NCBI GenBank assembly: GCA_947000775.1
Contig: CAMQGK010000638.1
Span: 21,948,001 to 22,012,000 of the forward strand
Direction of reading: 5' to 3'
DNA from: Pterois miles
Lineage: Eukaryota; Chordata; Actinopteri; Perciformes; Scorpaenidae
DNA: 64,000 bases
The first letter of the stretch is position 1, and every line of letters starts with the position of its first letter. Under the pieces are notes generated by a model. That model ran no database searches, was not told the origin of the DNA, and worked only from the letters and a program-made list of their open reading frames with translations. Below are positions 1 through 11,775 of this stretch, piece by piece. The translations under genes were made by a program, and so were the position numbers.

Positions 1-789
1 GATTACTTTGAAATGTTGCCTCTTGAGTGTAAATAGAAATGAAAGTAAACTCTAGCTCATCTTAGCGACTGAGTCATGGCTGTTTTATGTAATTTTAGAA
101 AGACATGGCTGTCATCTCTCTGGAGGATTGTATATTTTGCTTCTATTTAGGCGAAATAATGCAAGTTCCCAAGTATCACTTCATTTCAACACTTTGAAAT
201 GCACCCGTCAACCTTGTGCTGCTGGGTGATGCGCTGGTGTCTGGATGGTCAGCTGTATTAGCAGCTAAATGCTTCAGCAAAGTTGGCTTCACCCTTTTTG
301 AAAATGTTACAGAAGAGCCATCAAATGCCATTCAGATGTAAGGCAGAACCACTTTCTCAAGTGATTTAGGATTCCATATGCTGGAAGGCAACATCATTCA
401 TTCATAGATGACAAAAATAGCTGCGCACTGGGTGATTGACAATGTCCTGTGGCTATTTTTCATGTTTCTTTGCAGATTATTCCTACCCAGCAACTGAAAT
501 TGGAATTTATGGATGTGTGTCTCTTGGAGATATAAGTTACCTAAATAATACTTTAATTGGTTAACACCCACCACCTTTTTGGGTGCTAGTCCACATAAAT
601 TAAAAAGTTGACTTTTTTATCGTTAGACCTTTGCAATAAATGTGGCCATTATGTTTTCAAGGATTTATGCAATTGTTGGGTGGGGAGGTGCTATATTTAT
701 ACTAGTGGCATGGCTATAAGAAACAACATGGGAGGGCGATCCATACACTGCTTGGTTCAAAATGAAATATCTCAACAACTATTTAAGGG
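1..789. other. No gene or repeat recognised
   Basis: AT-rich non-coding sequence. The only long open frame (608-865, plus strand) has no recognisable motif and runs into the repeat that starts near 790. A pyrimidine-AG at about 475 could pass as a 3' splice site, but no good donor follows it. Confidence 0.6.
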
Positions 790-1500
790 ATTGCAATCAC
801 AGACTGCTCATAAGAAGTGGACGCAGTCAGCCATTGGTTTGTGGGCTCTCATTTTGAAGCCTTGATTTTGGCATTTTAGCCGTCACCATTTTGTTTTTTT
901 GCAACCAGAAGTGACACAAGAGGGTGTAGCTACGTATAACCAAATGCTGAATAAGTTATGGGTTCTAAGATGAAAACAGGGCAACTCCCAGATCAGACAA
1001 TGCGTCGTAGTGATCTGTCAATCACAAGGTAGCCACACCCTAAAGGTGAGGTGAGGAGCGCATGGCGGCTGCATTACCTGCTGTTTTTTTATTTCGGCGT
1101 CAGGATAGAGCAGCCACACCGCCTGCATGAGTCTCAGGTGCAGCTCGGCTGCGTGTCAGCTGCGTCTCTTCTAGAGATTCGAGGTCTTGCCTACGTTTGA
1201 CAGGAGCTGCATGCCGTTCACAGCAGCAACAGACAGTGAAAGTGATCACTTGAAAGTATATCGACATCATATCAGCAACATTACTACACTTTCAAAGTCT
1301 GTATCTGTAAAAAATGACACGGACATGAAAAAAGTAAATCAACACTTCCTGCTTTCATTTAAACTTCATTTGTTAACACAAGCCTTTTATTCTGAAATAT
1401 GTGCAGGACAGCAGAAATGTTGCAGAAACACAGCTGGCTAACAGCAATCAGACTTCTTATTGCAACCAGAGGAGTCGCACCCTGCTGAAAGTTTAAGACA
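790..1500. repeat. Composite dispersed teleost repeat, interrupted
   Basis: Two stretches, about 790-1070 and 1440-1500, resemble a common fish interspersed repeat: a 'ttgcaaccagaagtgac' segment, 'gacctgtcaatcacaaggtagcc'-like text and, later, 'gcaaccagaggagtcgc'. The roughly 370 bases between them (about 1071-1440) look like a different element that split the first. No coding capacity is visible. Recognition is from memory, so the edges are approximate. Confidence 0.5.
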
Positions 1501-3224
1501 CTTCAGCATCGTTTATGAACTGGAGAAAACTGCCTGATTGCAATTACATTGTGTACACACTGCCATGTTTCACACAGAATGTATTGTCATGACTCTGATG
1601 ATACCTTAACTGTTCATCATTCACATTGTCCAGTACTACTCATTTTCATTCAACTTTTCAAAGTCTTAGCAAGCTTCGAAGCCTGCAGGTGGAACAGCAG
1701 ATGGTAAAAGGTTAATGGTTTATGTGCATAATTAAATGAGGTTCAGCTTCCTTCAGAAGGCCAGGTATCATTCAATTAATGAGATAACTGCTGAGGACAT
1801 AGTTAACACTGAGATCTCACCAAACCTCAGTATTCGGTAATAATCACTCCCTCTAGAGAAAATGTTCGATCTCCAGCAGAGCCCTCATTGAGATAAGGAT
1901 CTTGGAGGTCCAGCAGCCCTGGAGGTGTTAACAAAAGCAGGATAGTCTACCTCTCTACAGTACTGTCGCAGCTGCTCTGTAGATTTAAGCGAGAAGTTAA
2001 GTATTGCATGCAGTGCACCTTGTGAAGGATGAATCTTCTATTGGTGGTTCAATATTTAATGCCAGACAAAGGCAACATGTGGGCCAAGAGGAGGTCGGTA
2101 CAGTCGGTCTGTTTTTGCCTCACACCAGCACAGTCAGTGTGATCACACTAAATCAGCACATTGAAATTCGGCGGCCCAGCCAATACCAGCTGAGATGTGC
2201 GGGCAGCGAGGTGTGTGCAACATTCAGAGCCGCGTTTAATTGGTGTCCTCGGTTTCGCCAAAAAAGCAATCTAGAGCACAGCTGCAGTTTGTTATGTGGG
2301 CCTTCACTGATTGCCTGGAGCTGACAGTTGAGCTGCATACAGCGCAGCGTGAAGCCCACTCTGAAAGGCAAAATACGACTCCTACACAAGAGAACAATAA
2401 CATGAGTCTTATTGGATAGTTTTCCACTAAAGGCTTGGCCTAAATCTGACAGATAAATGGGAATCGTGCCACAGCTGAAACAACAAGACAAGGCAATTTC
2501 CTTATGATCCTATTTTAAATCTTCCCTTTGTTTTTATCATTATATAACAATTAGAAGAAACTGCAAAAGATTTTTTTTTATCGTAGAGGTTGATGGCTAG
2601 AAATGTTATTGGCTGCCCGCCTATAGAATCACTCACAGGACTACAGATGAACAGCATCTGCTGATGCGATCACTGCCTACAGTGTTGAGTGAGCAGCAAA
2701 CATAAAACACAGCATCAGCTGCAGCCATAAACTGTTCTCGCTATCTGCAAATTTACAAACCAAACACAAATGAAAATCCATTAATGAGTTGAGGAAGCCG
2801 TTGCCAACAGTGTTCAGTATAACAGATGGTTACATGTGTAAGCATTGTTCTCCGGGTGAATACATTCCAGTAAAGGTTAACCAGCAGGTTTGGTGCTTTA
2901 ATAACGATGGGTTGCTACCATAAGTGGTATCCACACGTCGACATGCCTCAACACAATAATTATTCTGTCACTGATTCTTACACATTCTTACTGCTACCCT
3001 GTAACATATCATCAGAATCAAATATCTTATTATAGTCAATAAGCCTCTGTTAAGTCGTCTGTCTCACATGCGTTGATGGAATGAATACATTTCTATTTCA
3101 ATCTACACAGGTTGCCTCCAGTCATACGAGCCAAACACACTGAAAAGGCTGAGCACCCATTGGGGAGGCCGATCCAAAAAAAAAAAAAATGAATGAATGC
3201 ATAAAGAATTACATCTGCAAGATT
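1501..3224. other. No gene recognised
   Basis: Non-coding sequence with a short poly-A run at about 3176-3189. The overlapping open frames on both strands at 2004-2491 are mutual shadows without motifs. No repeat structure stands out. Confidence 0.6.
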
Positions 3225-3425
3225 TCACAGACTGGAGGAAAACAACCAATCAGAGGGAAACTGGAGCTTTGCCGTCTCTGAGCAGCTGCCAATCACTCGT
3301 GAACTCCAATCAAACTGTAACGCCTGTTTCTTGCCTCAGTTTGACCATTTGATCAAGTTCTCAAGTGATTGACAGCTGCCTCCAGCCAATAGGGACACTC
3401 TCTCTGAAATGACCTCTCATCATGG
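3225..3425. repeat. Fragment of foldback MITE family
   Basis: This piece matches the family seen in fuller form at 24187-24812 and 33871-35137. It keeps two facing copies of an arm: 'gcagctgccaatcactcg' near 3283 and its approximate complement 'tcaagtgattgacagctgc' near 3363. The two arms could pair into a stem with a loop of roughly 45-70 bases. The outer ends of the element are not recognisable here, so it is truncated or strongly diverged. Confidence 0.55.
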
Positions 3426-3565
3426 CTAGATTATTAAAAAACTGAAATCAGAGACATGAGGAAGTCCAGATGTCTAGTTTTCTAAAGAAACACTTGAATC
3501 ACAGTATGCTGAAAGTTTAGTATGGGATTTTTGCCACAGATTTATAATGAAGCCAAACCATTTCT

Positions 3566-3851
3566 CAGTAGTTGGGTCTGCACAGTCTCCCAGGGGGAGG
3601 CTTGGCCCCGGCCGGCAGAATTTCCCCCACTATGGCTTCTTTGAATACTGTGTCAGAGACGAGTTTTTCAGTTTATGTCTTAAATAATAATGTAAATGTT
3701 TAGTTTTCTTCACAAAAATGCATGAAATGCTGAGATATAGGCCAACTGTAAAATTGTCTTACACCCCTTAAAGTCAAGAGGGCCTCACAACTCCCTGTGA
3801 AGCTTTGGCAACCACTAGTGGGGGTTGAGACCCTCAGGTTGGGAACCAGTG
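3566..3851. mobile_element. Small MITE with hAT-like termini
   Basis: The right end read on the minus strand begins CACTGGTTCCCAACC; the left end begins CAGTAGTTGGGTCTGCA and is its degraded partner. CAGTGGTTC-type ends are typical of hAT elements. It is about 286 bp, lacks coding capacity and is probably non-autonomous. A fragment with the same type of end lies at 32390-32455. Confidence 0.5.
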
Positions 3852-4526
3852 CCCAAGAGGGTCCGAGGTCAATCCACAAAATCTCACAAAATCCTGTGAG
3901 AAATATCGGTGTAGCCTGTTATTTTTGGTAGTAGCTGAGAGAAGTGATACATTTCATTGAAAATAAGTAAAGCAAGCATAATAAAATCATCACCTTAGTG
4001 GTGTTTGCTTAATTCAGGCACATGGGCAAAAATAATAAATCAGTAATCAGCATTTATGACTCCAGTGATCATGTGTTGGGCCCTGTGACTGACTGAAGCT
4101 GAAGTGCTGCTTACAGTACGCCGGCCGCATAGACACTGTGTGAAACGTGATGATGAAAAAGCCTCAAAGTGTTTGCAAATCCGTAGCGGTTTCCTTTCTT
4201 TATTTGCTGCTTAAATGGTTGCACTGAGGGCATTCAGGTACTTAATTTAATCATTTTCTGCATGGCAGCATTAGCAGAATGACGACCAAACGTGTGTGTA
4301 ATACTTATCGGTCTGTGCCGCAGAGAAAGCCAAGCTTAAAAAAAAAGAATCCAGATGTGCGTTTTCAAACTCTGAGCCAAGTGAATAGTTCCCTGGAGCG
4401 CTGCTAGGTGTTGCTATACGCCACAACTTTATGACAAGATACGAAGAAAGATCTGGAGACAATAAAATTGAAATTGATTGAGTTACCATTGTGAAAATTA
4501 CAATTAGTGCCAAACTTTTGGTTTCA
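3852..4526. other. No gene recognised
   Basis: Non-coding. A segment near 4455-4485 ('gacaataaaattgaaattg') vaguely recalls a LINE 3' tail, but no upstream reverse-transcriptase sequence supports that. The minus-strand open frame at 4271-4543 has no recognisable domain. Confidence 0.5.
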
Positions 4527-5646
4527 GGTGGCATATCGTGCAAAACTCACTTTTTCAGTGCTTGTGCTCATACATTTGAGTATCTGGAGCGTCTACCAAC
4601 CCACAAACTGTGAAATAAGACAAACCCAGTTTGTTGTGGGCTGCTTAGATTAGAAATCATGTGACTCAAAAAGCCATTCAGATTTGGCTCCTCTACCTTT
4701 AGGCAACATGCAGGCTCATCAGAATATATCAGCCTCTTCAAAGGTGCACCAGATTTTTCTCACAAGCCAATCAGAGCAGACTGGTCTTTTTCAGGATGGT
4801 CTTAAAGAGTCTTAAAGAGACAGGTACTGAAATGAGTGTTTCAGACAGAGGATGAATACAGGTTTATTCACATAGACAGAAAAATAATGAGGTTTTTTTA
4901 ACATTAAAGGAGTTGTATGTACTTTTTTTTACACCTATACATGTTTGTTAATCATATTTTAGTGGCACTGTGTGAACAGGTTGTAATCTAACCTGAATAA
5001 GGATACCTTCCATGACTTCCTGGGTTTCCTCTATCAGCCTGTGGACTGCCTTTAATGTAACACATGCTCACGTGTGCCTTTACTCCCTTCAGCTCCGTTT
5101 ACATGGCTAACAGTGTGCAACAATAACTTAGGTTTGTTTAGAAATGGAGTCTGCAAACTCCAACAAATGGCCAGCTACCACCCCAACACAGACTCCGACA
5201 CAAACTCCACAGAAGTTAAACAAAAAAAACACAGTTATAACCAGAGAAACCCGTCTTGCAAAACAGGAATGTGACCGGCATTGAGGGAAAACTTTGGCCG
5301 GCCTTTTGATTCATGGATTATGTTACTGCCAAGAATGTGAAATACACATTGATATTGTGGTTTTAGTTGGCTAATGTTGCCAACGTTGATCAGCATGACG
5401 CCTGTCGATCGCGTTCGGTCTCGCGTGCGTCACCTCACTGTTTTGACCAATGTTCACTTCCGTCTATGTAGTGTGGGAACAAGCACGAGCAACCGGACGC
5501 TGTCTGATGCTGGCTGTCATTGACTTAATGGTCACATGTGTCAACAAGCAATATCTGATTCTTACATACAGCCCCTTTAAAGCATGTAAACATGTTCTAG
5601 TAGAAACCCAAAAATAAATATGAATCTAAAATTAGCATATGTCCCA
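4527..5646. mobile_element. MITE, 'AAAGGGGACATAT' family, split by a second element
   Basis: The left part (4527-4903) carries 'aaaactcactttttcagtg' and 'ccaatcagagcagactgg', also seen at 11599-11775 and 26574-28656. The right part (5581-5646) carries the complement of 'tctactagaacatgtttac' and ends in 'catatgtccca', the other terminus of the family. Joining 4907 to 5581 restores the reading seen in the other copies, so this is one element cut by the insertion at 4908-5576. Non-coding. Confidence 0.7.
4908..5576. mobile_element. TTAA-flanked short inverted-repeat element
   Basis: An element of 669 bp starting AGGAGTTGTATGTA; on the opposite strand the other end starts AGGGGCTGTATGTA, giving a terminal inverted repeat of about 14 bp with two mismatches. 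It sits between TTAA at 4904-4907 and TTAA at 5577-5580. A TTAA target is the hallmark of piggyBac-type elements, but the first base of the repeat makes the exact duplication ambiguous, so the superfamily is only a suggestion. It holds no transposase and is non-autonomous. It inserted into the MITE at 4527-5646 and is the younger of the two. Confidence 0.65.
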
Positions 5647-7507
5647 TGTGCACTGTTTTACACAGTAAAATACTTGTTTCCTGGTAGATTACTAGCTATA
5701 GCCTACAACTAAAACCTGCTTTTCTGTATAATATTTCATCATCATTCCAACACAGCCTCTTGCATTTTTTTAGCAGTTTTCCATTTGTGCACCAATATTT
5801 ACAGAAATCCCTGGAGCTACTGGGTTGGATTTGGTTAGAAAAGGGCAGACAGGAAAATAATGTCAATGCTGTAGACTTATATGACCCAAATGAACCCGTG
5901 AGAACAATTCTGCACAATGGAGAAAACTTAAATGTACCACAGTGAGAAGTCCACCCAGTTGCAGGATCTCTGCTTTTTCTTGGTTATGCAGCAGACAAAC
6001 AGCAGTTCAATCACACAAAAAACACTCTGCTGGTGTGTAAAATGTAAAATTAAGAACCACACCTCGGCCTGCGTTGTCCCTATTCTCTTCCTTTCACATG
6101 CATCCGATTATCACAACACCAAATAAAAAGATGACAGGATTTTTAGTCAAAGTATCACTGATATCAGGGACAGCAATAACAACCCAAAGACACACCTAGT
6201 AGGGTATCAACATGACATTTCCAATTAGACCCCAAAGATCTGCAAAAAAAGATCCAGGACTCAGCTGCTCTGCTGGATGTGGAACAAAAGCTACCAGACT
6301 ACCTGGTGCAGGAACAGGAAAAAAAAATATTTCTATTTGTACCTTGTAAATTGCTTTTTCCTTCAGTCGGGGTGGACTGTGTCCTGGGTAACCAATGGGC
6401 TATGCTGTTTATCATGTGATGTTTTATTTTGTAATTTTAGCATCTATTCAGTGTTTGCTTGTTAAACTTGAACTGCTGTTCAAGCGTGTCTGAAATTAGA
6501 GCAAAACAAATATGAATCAGGACGTCACATCACTTGGCTTCATGCAAGGAGGATGTGCTTAGATTTCCTCATTTATGAAGCACCAGATATCATATCACGG
6601 CATTTCACTGCTGCCTCTCACTTCAGATGATATTTGTGTTTTAAAGGAACGGATTTATTGCTGACGATCAGTGAGCTCTTTACTAACAGTGAGTAGCAGC
6701 TGTAATTTGTCTGTAACAAATGCTGAAGCTGTAGAGCTGCAATTGGTTGATTAAAAAAATGTGCCAATCAAAAGCAAATTAAAAAAATATATATTGTGAT
6801 CATTTATTAATTGTGATTTTTCAGCCACTAAAGCCAAATATTTGCTGTTAACAGCTTTTCAGATATGAGGATTTGCTGATTGTTTGTATCATATATGACA
6901 GTAAATATTTTCTTTTTTGGACTACTGGTCAGATAAAACAAGCATTTTAACGACTTAATTGCATATAACAAATTTCCTTTTCCAGCAGATCTATTTATGC
7001 ACAAATTAGAAATTTGCATCAAAACAACTGGGTGGAAGCACAACAAATACACACAAAGTCCACTCACCTACTGCAATTTTTAGCTCAGGACTAAACAATT
7101 TTGGTTGCAACAACTGTGTACTGTGTATGCACTATGTCTATACATCAGGTCAGATATACTGTACCACTAAGTAAGTTGTGTCAAGTCATTAATCTGCTCA
7201 ATCATATTGTTGATTAACTATACACGGTGATTTACATCAAGTCGTCGGAACAGGGAGATATTTGCAGTACAATCCTATCTAGACGCTTCACATTCCTGTA
7301 ACCATCCTACAGCCACAGAAATGTGTAGTAATCAGGGGTGTACTGTGTACTGTACATCAGCAGTACACCAAAGTGATGGTTCGCACAGTAGTGAAAGAAT
7401 CAAAGACAACTCTCATTTAGCTCATAGCTAAACTAACAGGTAAACTTTTCCAGGTGTAACTCGCACGTGTGAACCATGATTCCACATTACGTGCATCAAT
7501 CTATACT
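5647..7507. other. No gene recognised
   Basis: AT-rich sequence with several open frames of 60-80 codons on both strands, none with a motif, plausible splice context or overlap-free support. No repeats were identified with confidence. Confidence 0.55.
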
Positions 7508-7605
7508 AGGGCTAAACAATTAATTGCATTTGCAATATAATACAGAAGATAAGGAACTTGAAAAAAGAATTGCACTTAGATTATTTTTCTAAATCGTTCA
7601 GCCCT
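7508..7605. mobile_element. Very short MITE (about 98 bp)
   Basis: The left end AGGGCTAAACAATTA faces the complement of AGGGCTGAACGATTT at the right. The ends match at 12 of 15 positions and enclose about 70 bases of AT-rich sequence. The size and ends fit a minimal non-autonomous DNA transposon, possibly hAT-type. No clear target duplication is visible. Confidence 0.5.
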
Positions 7606-8668
7606 GATCTCTACTGTGTATTCTGAGCCTGCATGTGTGCGCCGGACTGTGACAGTTTGGTGCGAATACACAAACTATTAAAGCTCTAGTAGGTGTTTAT
7701 TGCATAAGCAAACAGTGTATATAAAGTCCATGTATCTGGTTATTTACAACAAGAATGTCAAGCATGATTTTACAGATTTACAGATGCATTTGAGAAACAG
7801 TGTCCACCTATCACAACCATCGTCATCAGAATAAAGACAAGTTTATTTGTTCAAAACAACGACCTACATTCAAGTTCACATTTGACGCCATTCTTGATTT
7901 GGGGTTGTGATTTCCTCCTATATCTAGTGTATTATTTCTCAAAGCCACATAGGCTGTATTTTGTCATTAAGTTATGAGGACTTGATGACCTAAAAATGTA
8001 AGAAACACTCGTATCAAATCTATTTCATGGAGGTAAATGTACCTTCCCGCCACCGTAATCACTGCGTCTCTGGTCTGATGATGGCGCCGTCTGTTTTCTG
8101 TATTAAAATAATAACAGCTCCAGACAGTACTGATGGGCTGTTATTGTGTTTTCACAGTGTCACTAGGAAAATAGCTTTCTGTCTTCTGCAGTGCTTGTGT
8201 CTGTCAGTCAGACTGTCGAGGCGCCATCACCCTACCATCGCCTCAAGGTCACTTGATGGAAACAGTCGTGACCTCCTGGTCAATAACATCTGGACAGAAA
8301 GCTGTAAAACAACCGGGCTCGAAGCAACAAGTTGCATTACCGTAATACAATCCACCAAGGCTCTTTCTCAAATTACATATGCTTTTATAGATTTCTCTGA
8401 GTTCATTCAAAATCCACATGATCATATTTTATAATTTAAGTTCACAAGGGAAATGAAAGAATAGAATATTGAAGCAGCATCAATAAACCAGTATCACAAA
8501 AGCTGATATTCGAGGGATATTTGAGAATTCTGATAGAAAATATTCTAGTACTGTATGTGTGGTGCTAAAGGCAGGCAGAAGCTAAAGGTTATGGTGTAAA
8601 AATTGTATCTCACAGGCTGCTTCACCATAGCAACTACCACAGCTCAGGGGTATTATAGTATTTAGACT
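7606..8668. other. No gene recognised
   Basis: Non-coding sequence. The plus-strand open frame at 8027-8434 (135 codons) has no recognisable domain and no splice-site context. A frame of this length is expected by chance in a window this size. Confidence 0.55.
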
Positions 8669-9011
8669 AGGGATGCACCAATCCAACTTTTTAAGCCCTG
8701 ATACCAATACCTGGGCTTCAGGTATCAGCCGACACAGAGTACCGATCCAATACCAGTGTTTAATTAACAAGTTGTCTGCATCGCTGTGTGGGAGTTACTG
8801 GGATCATTGTTTTATGGATAAGGCAACATCAGGCTTGAGTTAATCATTGCTTTCATAACTTTGTAAAACAAAATGTAACAAATAAATACATAGATATAAA
8901 TTTACTGAATTGCTATTTATTAAAATAATAAATCATACACAACTACTTGTTAAAAAGTCTTCAAATTTAATAGAAATTACAATTAATAATAAACCTTTTG
9001 ATGCAGCAACT
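8669..9011 (+). mobile_element. Fragment of hAT-like element with GGGATGCACC terminus
   Basis: It begins CTAGGGATGCACCAATCC followed by a 'gataccaatacctgggc' block, the characteristic left end of a common fish hAT-type repeat. The matching right terminus was not found downstream. It is cut at about 9012 by a second element beginning CTAGGGGTGTTAATAA. Non-coding, truncated. Confidence 0.5.
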
Positions 9012-9094
9012 AGGGGTGTTAATAATGAACTCTTTAACTAATAACCGGCATTAAGCATTTTACCAATTAACACATATCGGTTACATGTTTAAAA

Positions 9095-9665
9095 GATATA
9101 ATATTAAAAATGCAGAGGAGCGTCTCGTCAGGTTAAGGAGAAAAGCTGGTCCCACTGAACGAGCCGGTGCAGATTCATACATGAGGCTGTTAGGAGGCTG
9201 AACTCGACCTCCAACAAGTCTGGACTGTAACTCATCCATCTCACAGCAACAACCATAAGAAACAATCTTAACACACATGCACTGACACTCCGCAACAGCC
9301 ACTTTTGATACTCATCAAATCACTCATTACTCATCACTTACACATCTGTTGTTTGCACTATAATTATGTTCACACTATAATTAATCACTCTAGTTTACTT
9401 TGCACTGTATTTATCCATTGCAGATTATCATCACTACAGTTGTTTTGTTTTCTTTTGTTTTTTATCTGTCTTGTTGTCGTTGTTCTTTCTTCTTTGCTAT
9501 CTTGTAAATATTTAAATATTTTAAATTCTTGGTTCCTTCTTATTATTTTAACCATTGTTTTAAGTATTATATATTTACAGCGTAGGTCTGAGAGAAACGC
9601 GTTTCGATCCTCTATTTTCTGTACATGTGACAGAATTGACAAACTGGTGACATTGTGACTTTGAT
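9095..9665 (+). mobile_element. LINE 3' end, 5'-truncated
   Basis: Reading 9150-9230 in one frame gives 'SRCRFIHEAVRRLNS', the kind of basic C-terminal tail that closes many fish LINE polyproteins, followed by a stop and a long AT-rich 3' region. The end carries 'tctgtacatgtgacagaattgac' and a degraded 'gactttgata' tail, typical of a LINE family whose tail repeats TTGACTT. Only the extreme C-terminus and 3' UTR remain; the reverse-transcriptase core is absent. It lies inside the element at 9012-10245. The clade is uncertain. Confidence 0.6.
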
Positions 9666-9735
9666 ACAGGAAGTTGGCTTGAGACTTCCAGCTGAGGAGT
9701 TGTAGTTCGTAGCCTCGTAGCATTTATTCACCGAC

Positions 9736-9759
9736 ACTACATACGGCACCGTATGTAGT
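9736..9759. repeat. Perfect 24-bp palindrome
   Basis: Two perfect 11-base arms (actacatacgg and ccgtatgtagt) are separated by two bases. It lies just upstream of the first unit of the 55-bp minisatellite. Possible roles, such as a breakpoint or protein site, are speculative. Confidence 0.85.
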
Positions 9760-9775
9760 CTCGCTAAAGCTCCCA

Positions 9776-10130
9776 GACGGTGAACTGGAGACAGTGAACG
9801 CAGCACCGTGGCTGCTACAGTAGCTCTCCTGACGGTGAACTGGAGACACTGAACGCAGCACCGTGGCTGCTACAGTAGCTCTCCTGACGGTGAACTGGAG
9901 ACACTGAACGCAGCACCGTGGCTGCTACAGTAGCTCTAATGACGGTGAACTGGAGACACTGAACGCAGCACCGTGGCTGCTACAGTAGCTCTCCTGACGG
10001 TGAACTGGAGACAGTGAACGCAGCACCGTGGCTGCTACAGTAGCTCTAATGACGGTGAAATGGAGACAGTGAACGCAGCACCGTGGCTGCTACAGTAGCT
10101 CTAATGACGGTGAAATGGAGAGACTGAAAA
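9776..10130 (+). repeat. 55-bp minisatellite, six full units plus a partial
   Basis: Units begin GACGGTGAA at 9776, 9831, 9886, 9941, 9996, 10051 and 10106, so the period is exactly 55 bases. The units are very similar, differing mainly at 'ctcct' versus 'ctaat' at the end, 'acagt' versus 'acact', and 'aactgg' versus 'aaatgg' in the last two. High internal identity points to recent amplification. No unit carries a coding frame that continues across the array. Confidence 0.95.
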
Positions 10131-10264
10131 CGAAAACACGGCTCTCTCAGTTTGTTGTGCTCATATACTGCAGCAGGCGCACCGCTGCATGCGAGGCACA
10201 AATCATGTCGGTTAACGGTTAATCGGTTAACAAGGGTCGGTTATTAGTTAAGAAATTTTTTTCG

Positions 10265-10715
10265 AAATTATTATTTTCAAAACAACAATTTGTAAGAATC
10301 AAAGCCTGACTTAATTAAATTATTACCTCTAGCTAAGTGAAATGTTATACTTAGAGTTAAATTGAAGCATTACTGATCTGTATCTGTAACTGTATCTGTT
10401 GTGAATGTTGTCGTCAATTCTGTATTGCATTGTGGGATATTTATGCCGAAATATTTCTCCATAAATAGTATGCAATACAGATACTTGGTTTTGTACTAAG
10501 GTTTCAGACGTAGTACCACATCTCACATACTGTTTTAACGTACGAAATAGCATGTTGATATAAAAGTTTGGATGCAGCAAGTAGATCTTTTCCAACTTGA
10601 CAACATAAACTTTGAGTTGGAGCACCTTTGTATTTCTTGTTGCTATGTTTGTTACTGCAGTAGCTGACTGGCAGTAAACTTGAACTAAATCTGTTGCCCA
10701 AGCAACAGAATGGCA
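10265..10715 (+). repeat. Dispersed repeat R1, copy 1
   Basis: This segment matches, in inverted orientation, 24820-25165: both contain 'gcctgaattaattc'-like text, 'gtattgcattgtgg', 'gtactaaggttt' and 'gaaatagcatgtt'. Its final part ('tttgtatttcttgttgct', 'gtagctgactggcagtaa') recurs at 29335-29420. No terminal repeats or coding frames were seen. It is probably a MITE or a degraded DNA transposon. Confidence 0.6.
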
Positions 10716-11598
10716 ATGAAAGAGTCAATACAGAATGGGGAAACGCACTTCAGGAACCAGTGGTCCCTCATACTTTGCAATTAAAATGTTAACTGCTGCT
10801 ACGTTTCAACAATCATCATTTATTAATGACCACACGACCAAGGTCGGTGGGATTTGCTTTCAGTGTAGCATGGTGGGTAAACTCAGACTACAGAGTCAAC
10901 AAGATCAATACAGGCAACATCACAGTAAATCTGAACTCTGGAAAAGATGCAAGGCCTCCACCTCCATATAGGAGCCATGCTACCTCCTTTGCCAAGGCCT
11001 CTTCCACTTCCATCGAATTTGTTAGATGGTACCAAGAAAGAATTTATATCCAGACACTCTCACCAGTATTCAAACCTGGTCCTTCTTTCAGAAATAAAAG
11101 ATGTGTCACCAATTCACCACAGGACTTCAAAAATAGTTTCACCGTATCATCCAGCCAAACTAACCACTTCAATCCTCTGCACCTGCACAACTCCAGCAGT
11201 GTTGCACACTGTGACAAAGTGGGTCACTTGTTTCCACCACCATTGCTGTACTGCAAACACACACCGCACTGGGTTTATTTTTATGTTTGGTTATAGTTTG
11301 ATATATATCACTACCAATTCTGGTTAAAGTAAGTGTTAGCTATTTTTTATTGGTGGAGTTTTGTGTTTCTTTGCTACTTACCACAGCCACCATGTGTTCC
11401 AGAGGCCAAAGCTGGAGGTACCCAACCACTTCCTGATTTTTTTTTTTTTTTTTTTTTTTTTTTACTGGGTGACATCATCAGTGATGTCATTGGGTTAGTC
11501 CAAGTATGGGGGGGGGGGGGTAAATTTGGTTGGTGGAGATCTGCTTGGTTGCAAATGGTTAAATGGTAGTAAATGACTTCATCACATACCTACAATTT
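10716..11598. other. No gene recognised; homopolymer tracts
   Basis: Two overlapping plus-strand open frames (10826-11296 and 10947-11327) cover the same DNA in different frames, and neither has a motif. They end before a poly-T and a poly-G tract. Frames this long are within chance expectation. Confidence 0.55.
11437..11520 (+). repeat. Poly-T (27) and poly-G (13) tracts
   Basis: Twenty-seven consecutive T at 11437-11463 and thirteen consecutive G at 11508-11520 flank a near-palindrome, 'gacatcatcagtgatgtc'. Both lengths are prone to sequencing and assembly error, so the exact counts are doubtful. Confidence 0.9.
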
Positions 11599-11775
11599 AA
11601 AGGGGACATATCATTAAAAAACTCACTTTTCATTGCATGTGCATATATATTTATGTATCTGGAGTGGCTACCAACACACAGACTGTGAAATAAAACAACT
11701 CAAGTCCAACAATATTTATCTCTTAAGCCAGTCAGTGCGGACTGGGCTTTTTCTGGAGAGAAAGAGGGTGATGTA
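11599..11775 (+). mobile_element. Fragment of 'AAAGGGGACATAT' MITE
   Basis: It starts 'aaaggggacatatcatt' and continues with 'ctcacttttcattg', 'ctaccaacacacagactg' and 'cagtcagtgcggactggg', matching the left part of the copy at 4527. Only about 180 bases are recognisable; the opposite end is missing. Confidence 0.65.

Larger units (their letters stand above)
9012..10245 (+). mobile_element. Composite element with GGGGTGTTAAT ends
   Basis: The left end carries 'ctttaactaataaccgg', and its approximate complement 'cggttattagttaag' lies near 10230-10245. This suggests two inverted ends of one element about 1.2 kb long, although the last 15-20 bases of the right end are lost. Its interior contains a LINE 3' end (9095-9665), a perfect short palindrome and a 55-bp minisatellite. 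A second terminus of the same family lies reversed at 37430-37513, where the left-end sequence recurs. No transposase is visible. Confidence 0.5.

Noticed and set aside
478..540. Exon after 'catgtttctttgcag'
   Set aside because: The acceptor is fair but no consensus donor follows within the open frame, and the downstream sequence is AT-rich.
4455..4485. LINE 3' tail ('gacaataaaattgaaattg')
   Set aside because: No upstream LINE sequence or end structure supports it; the match is short and AT-rich.
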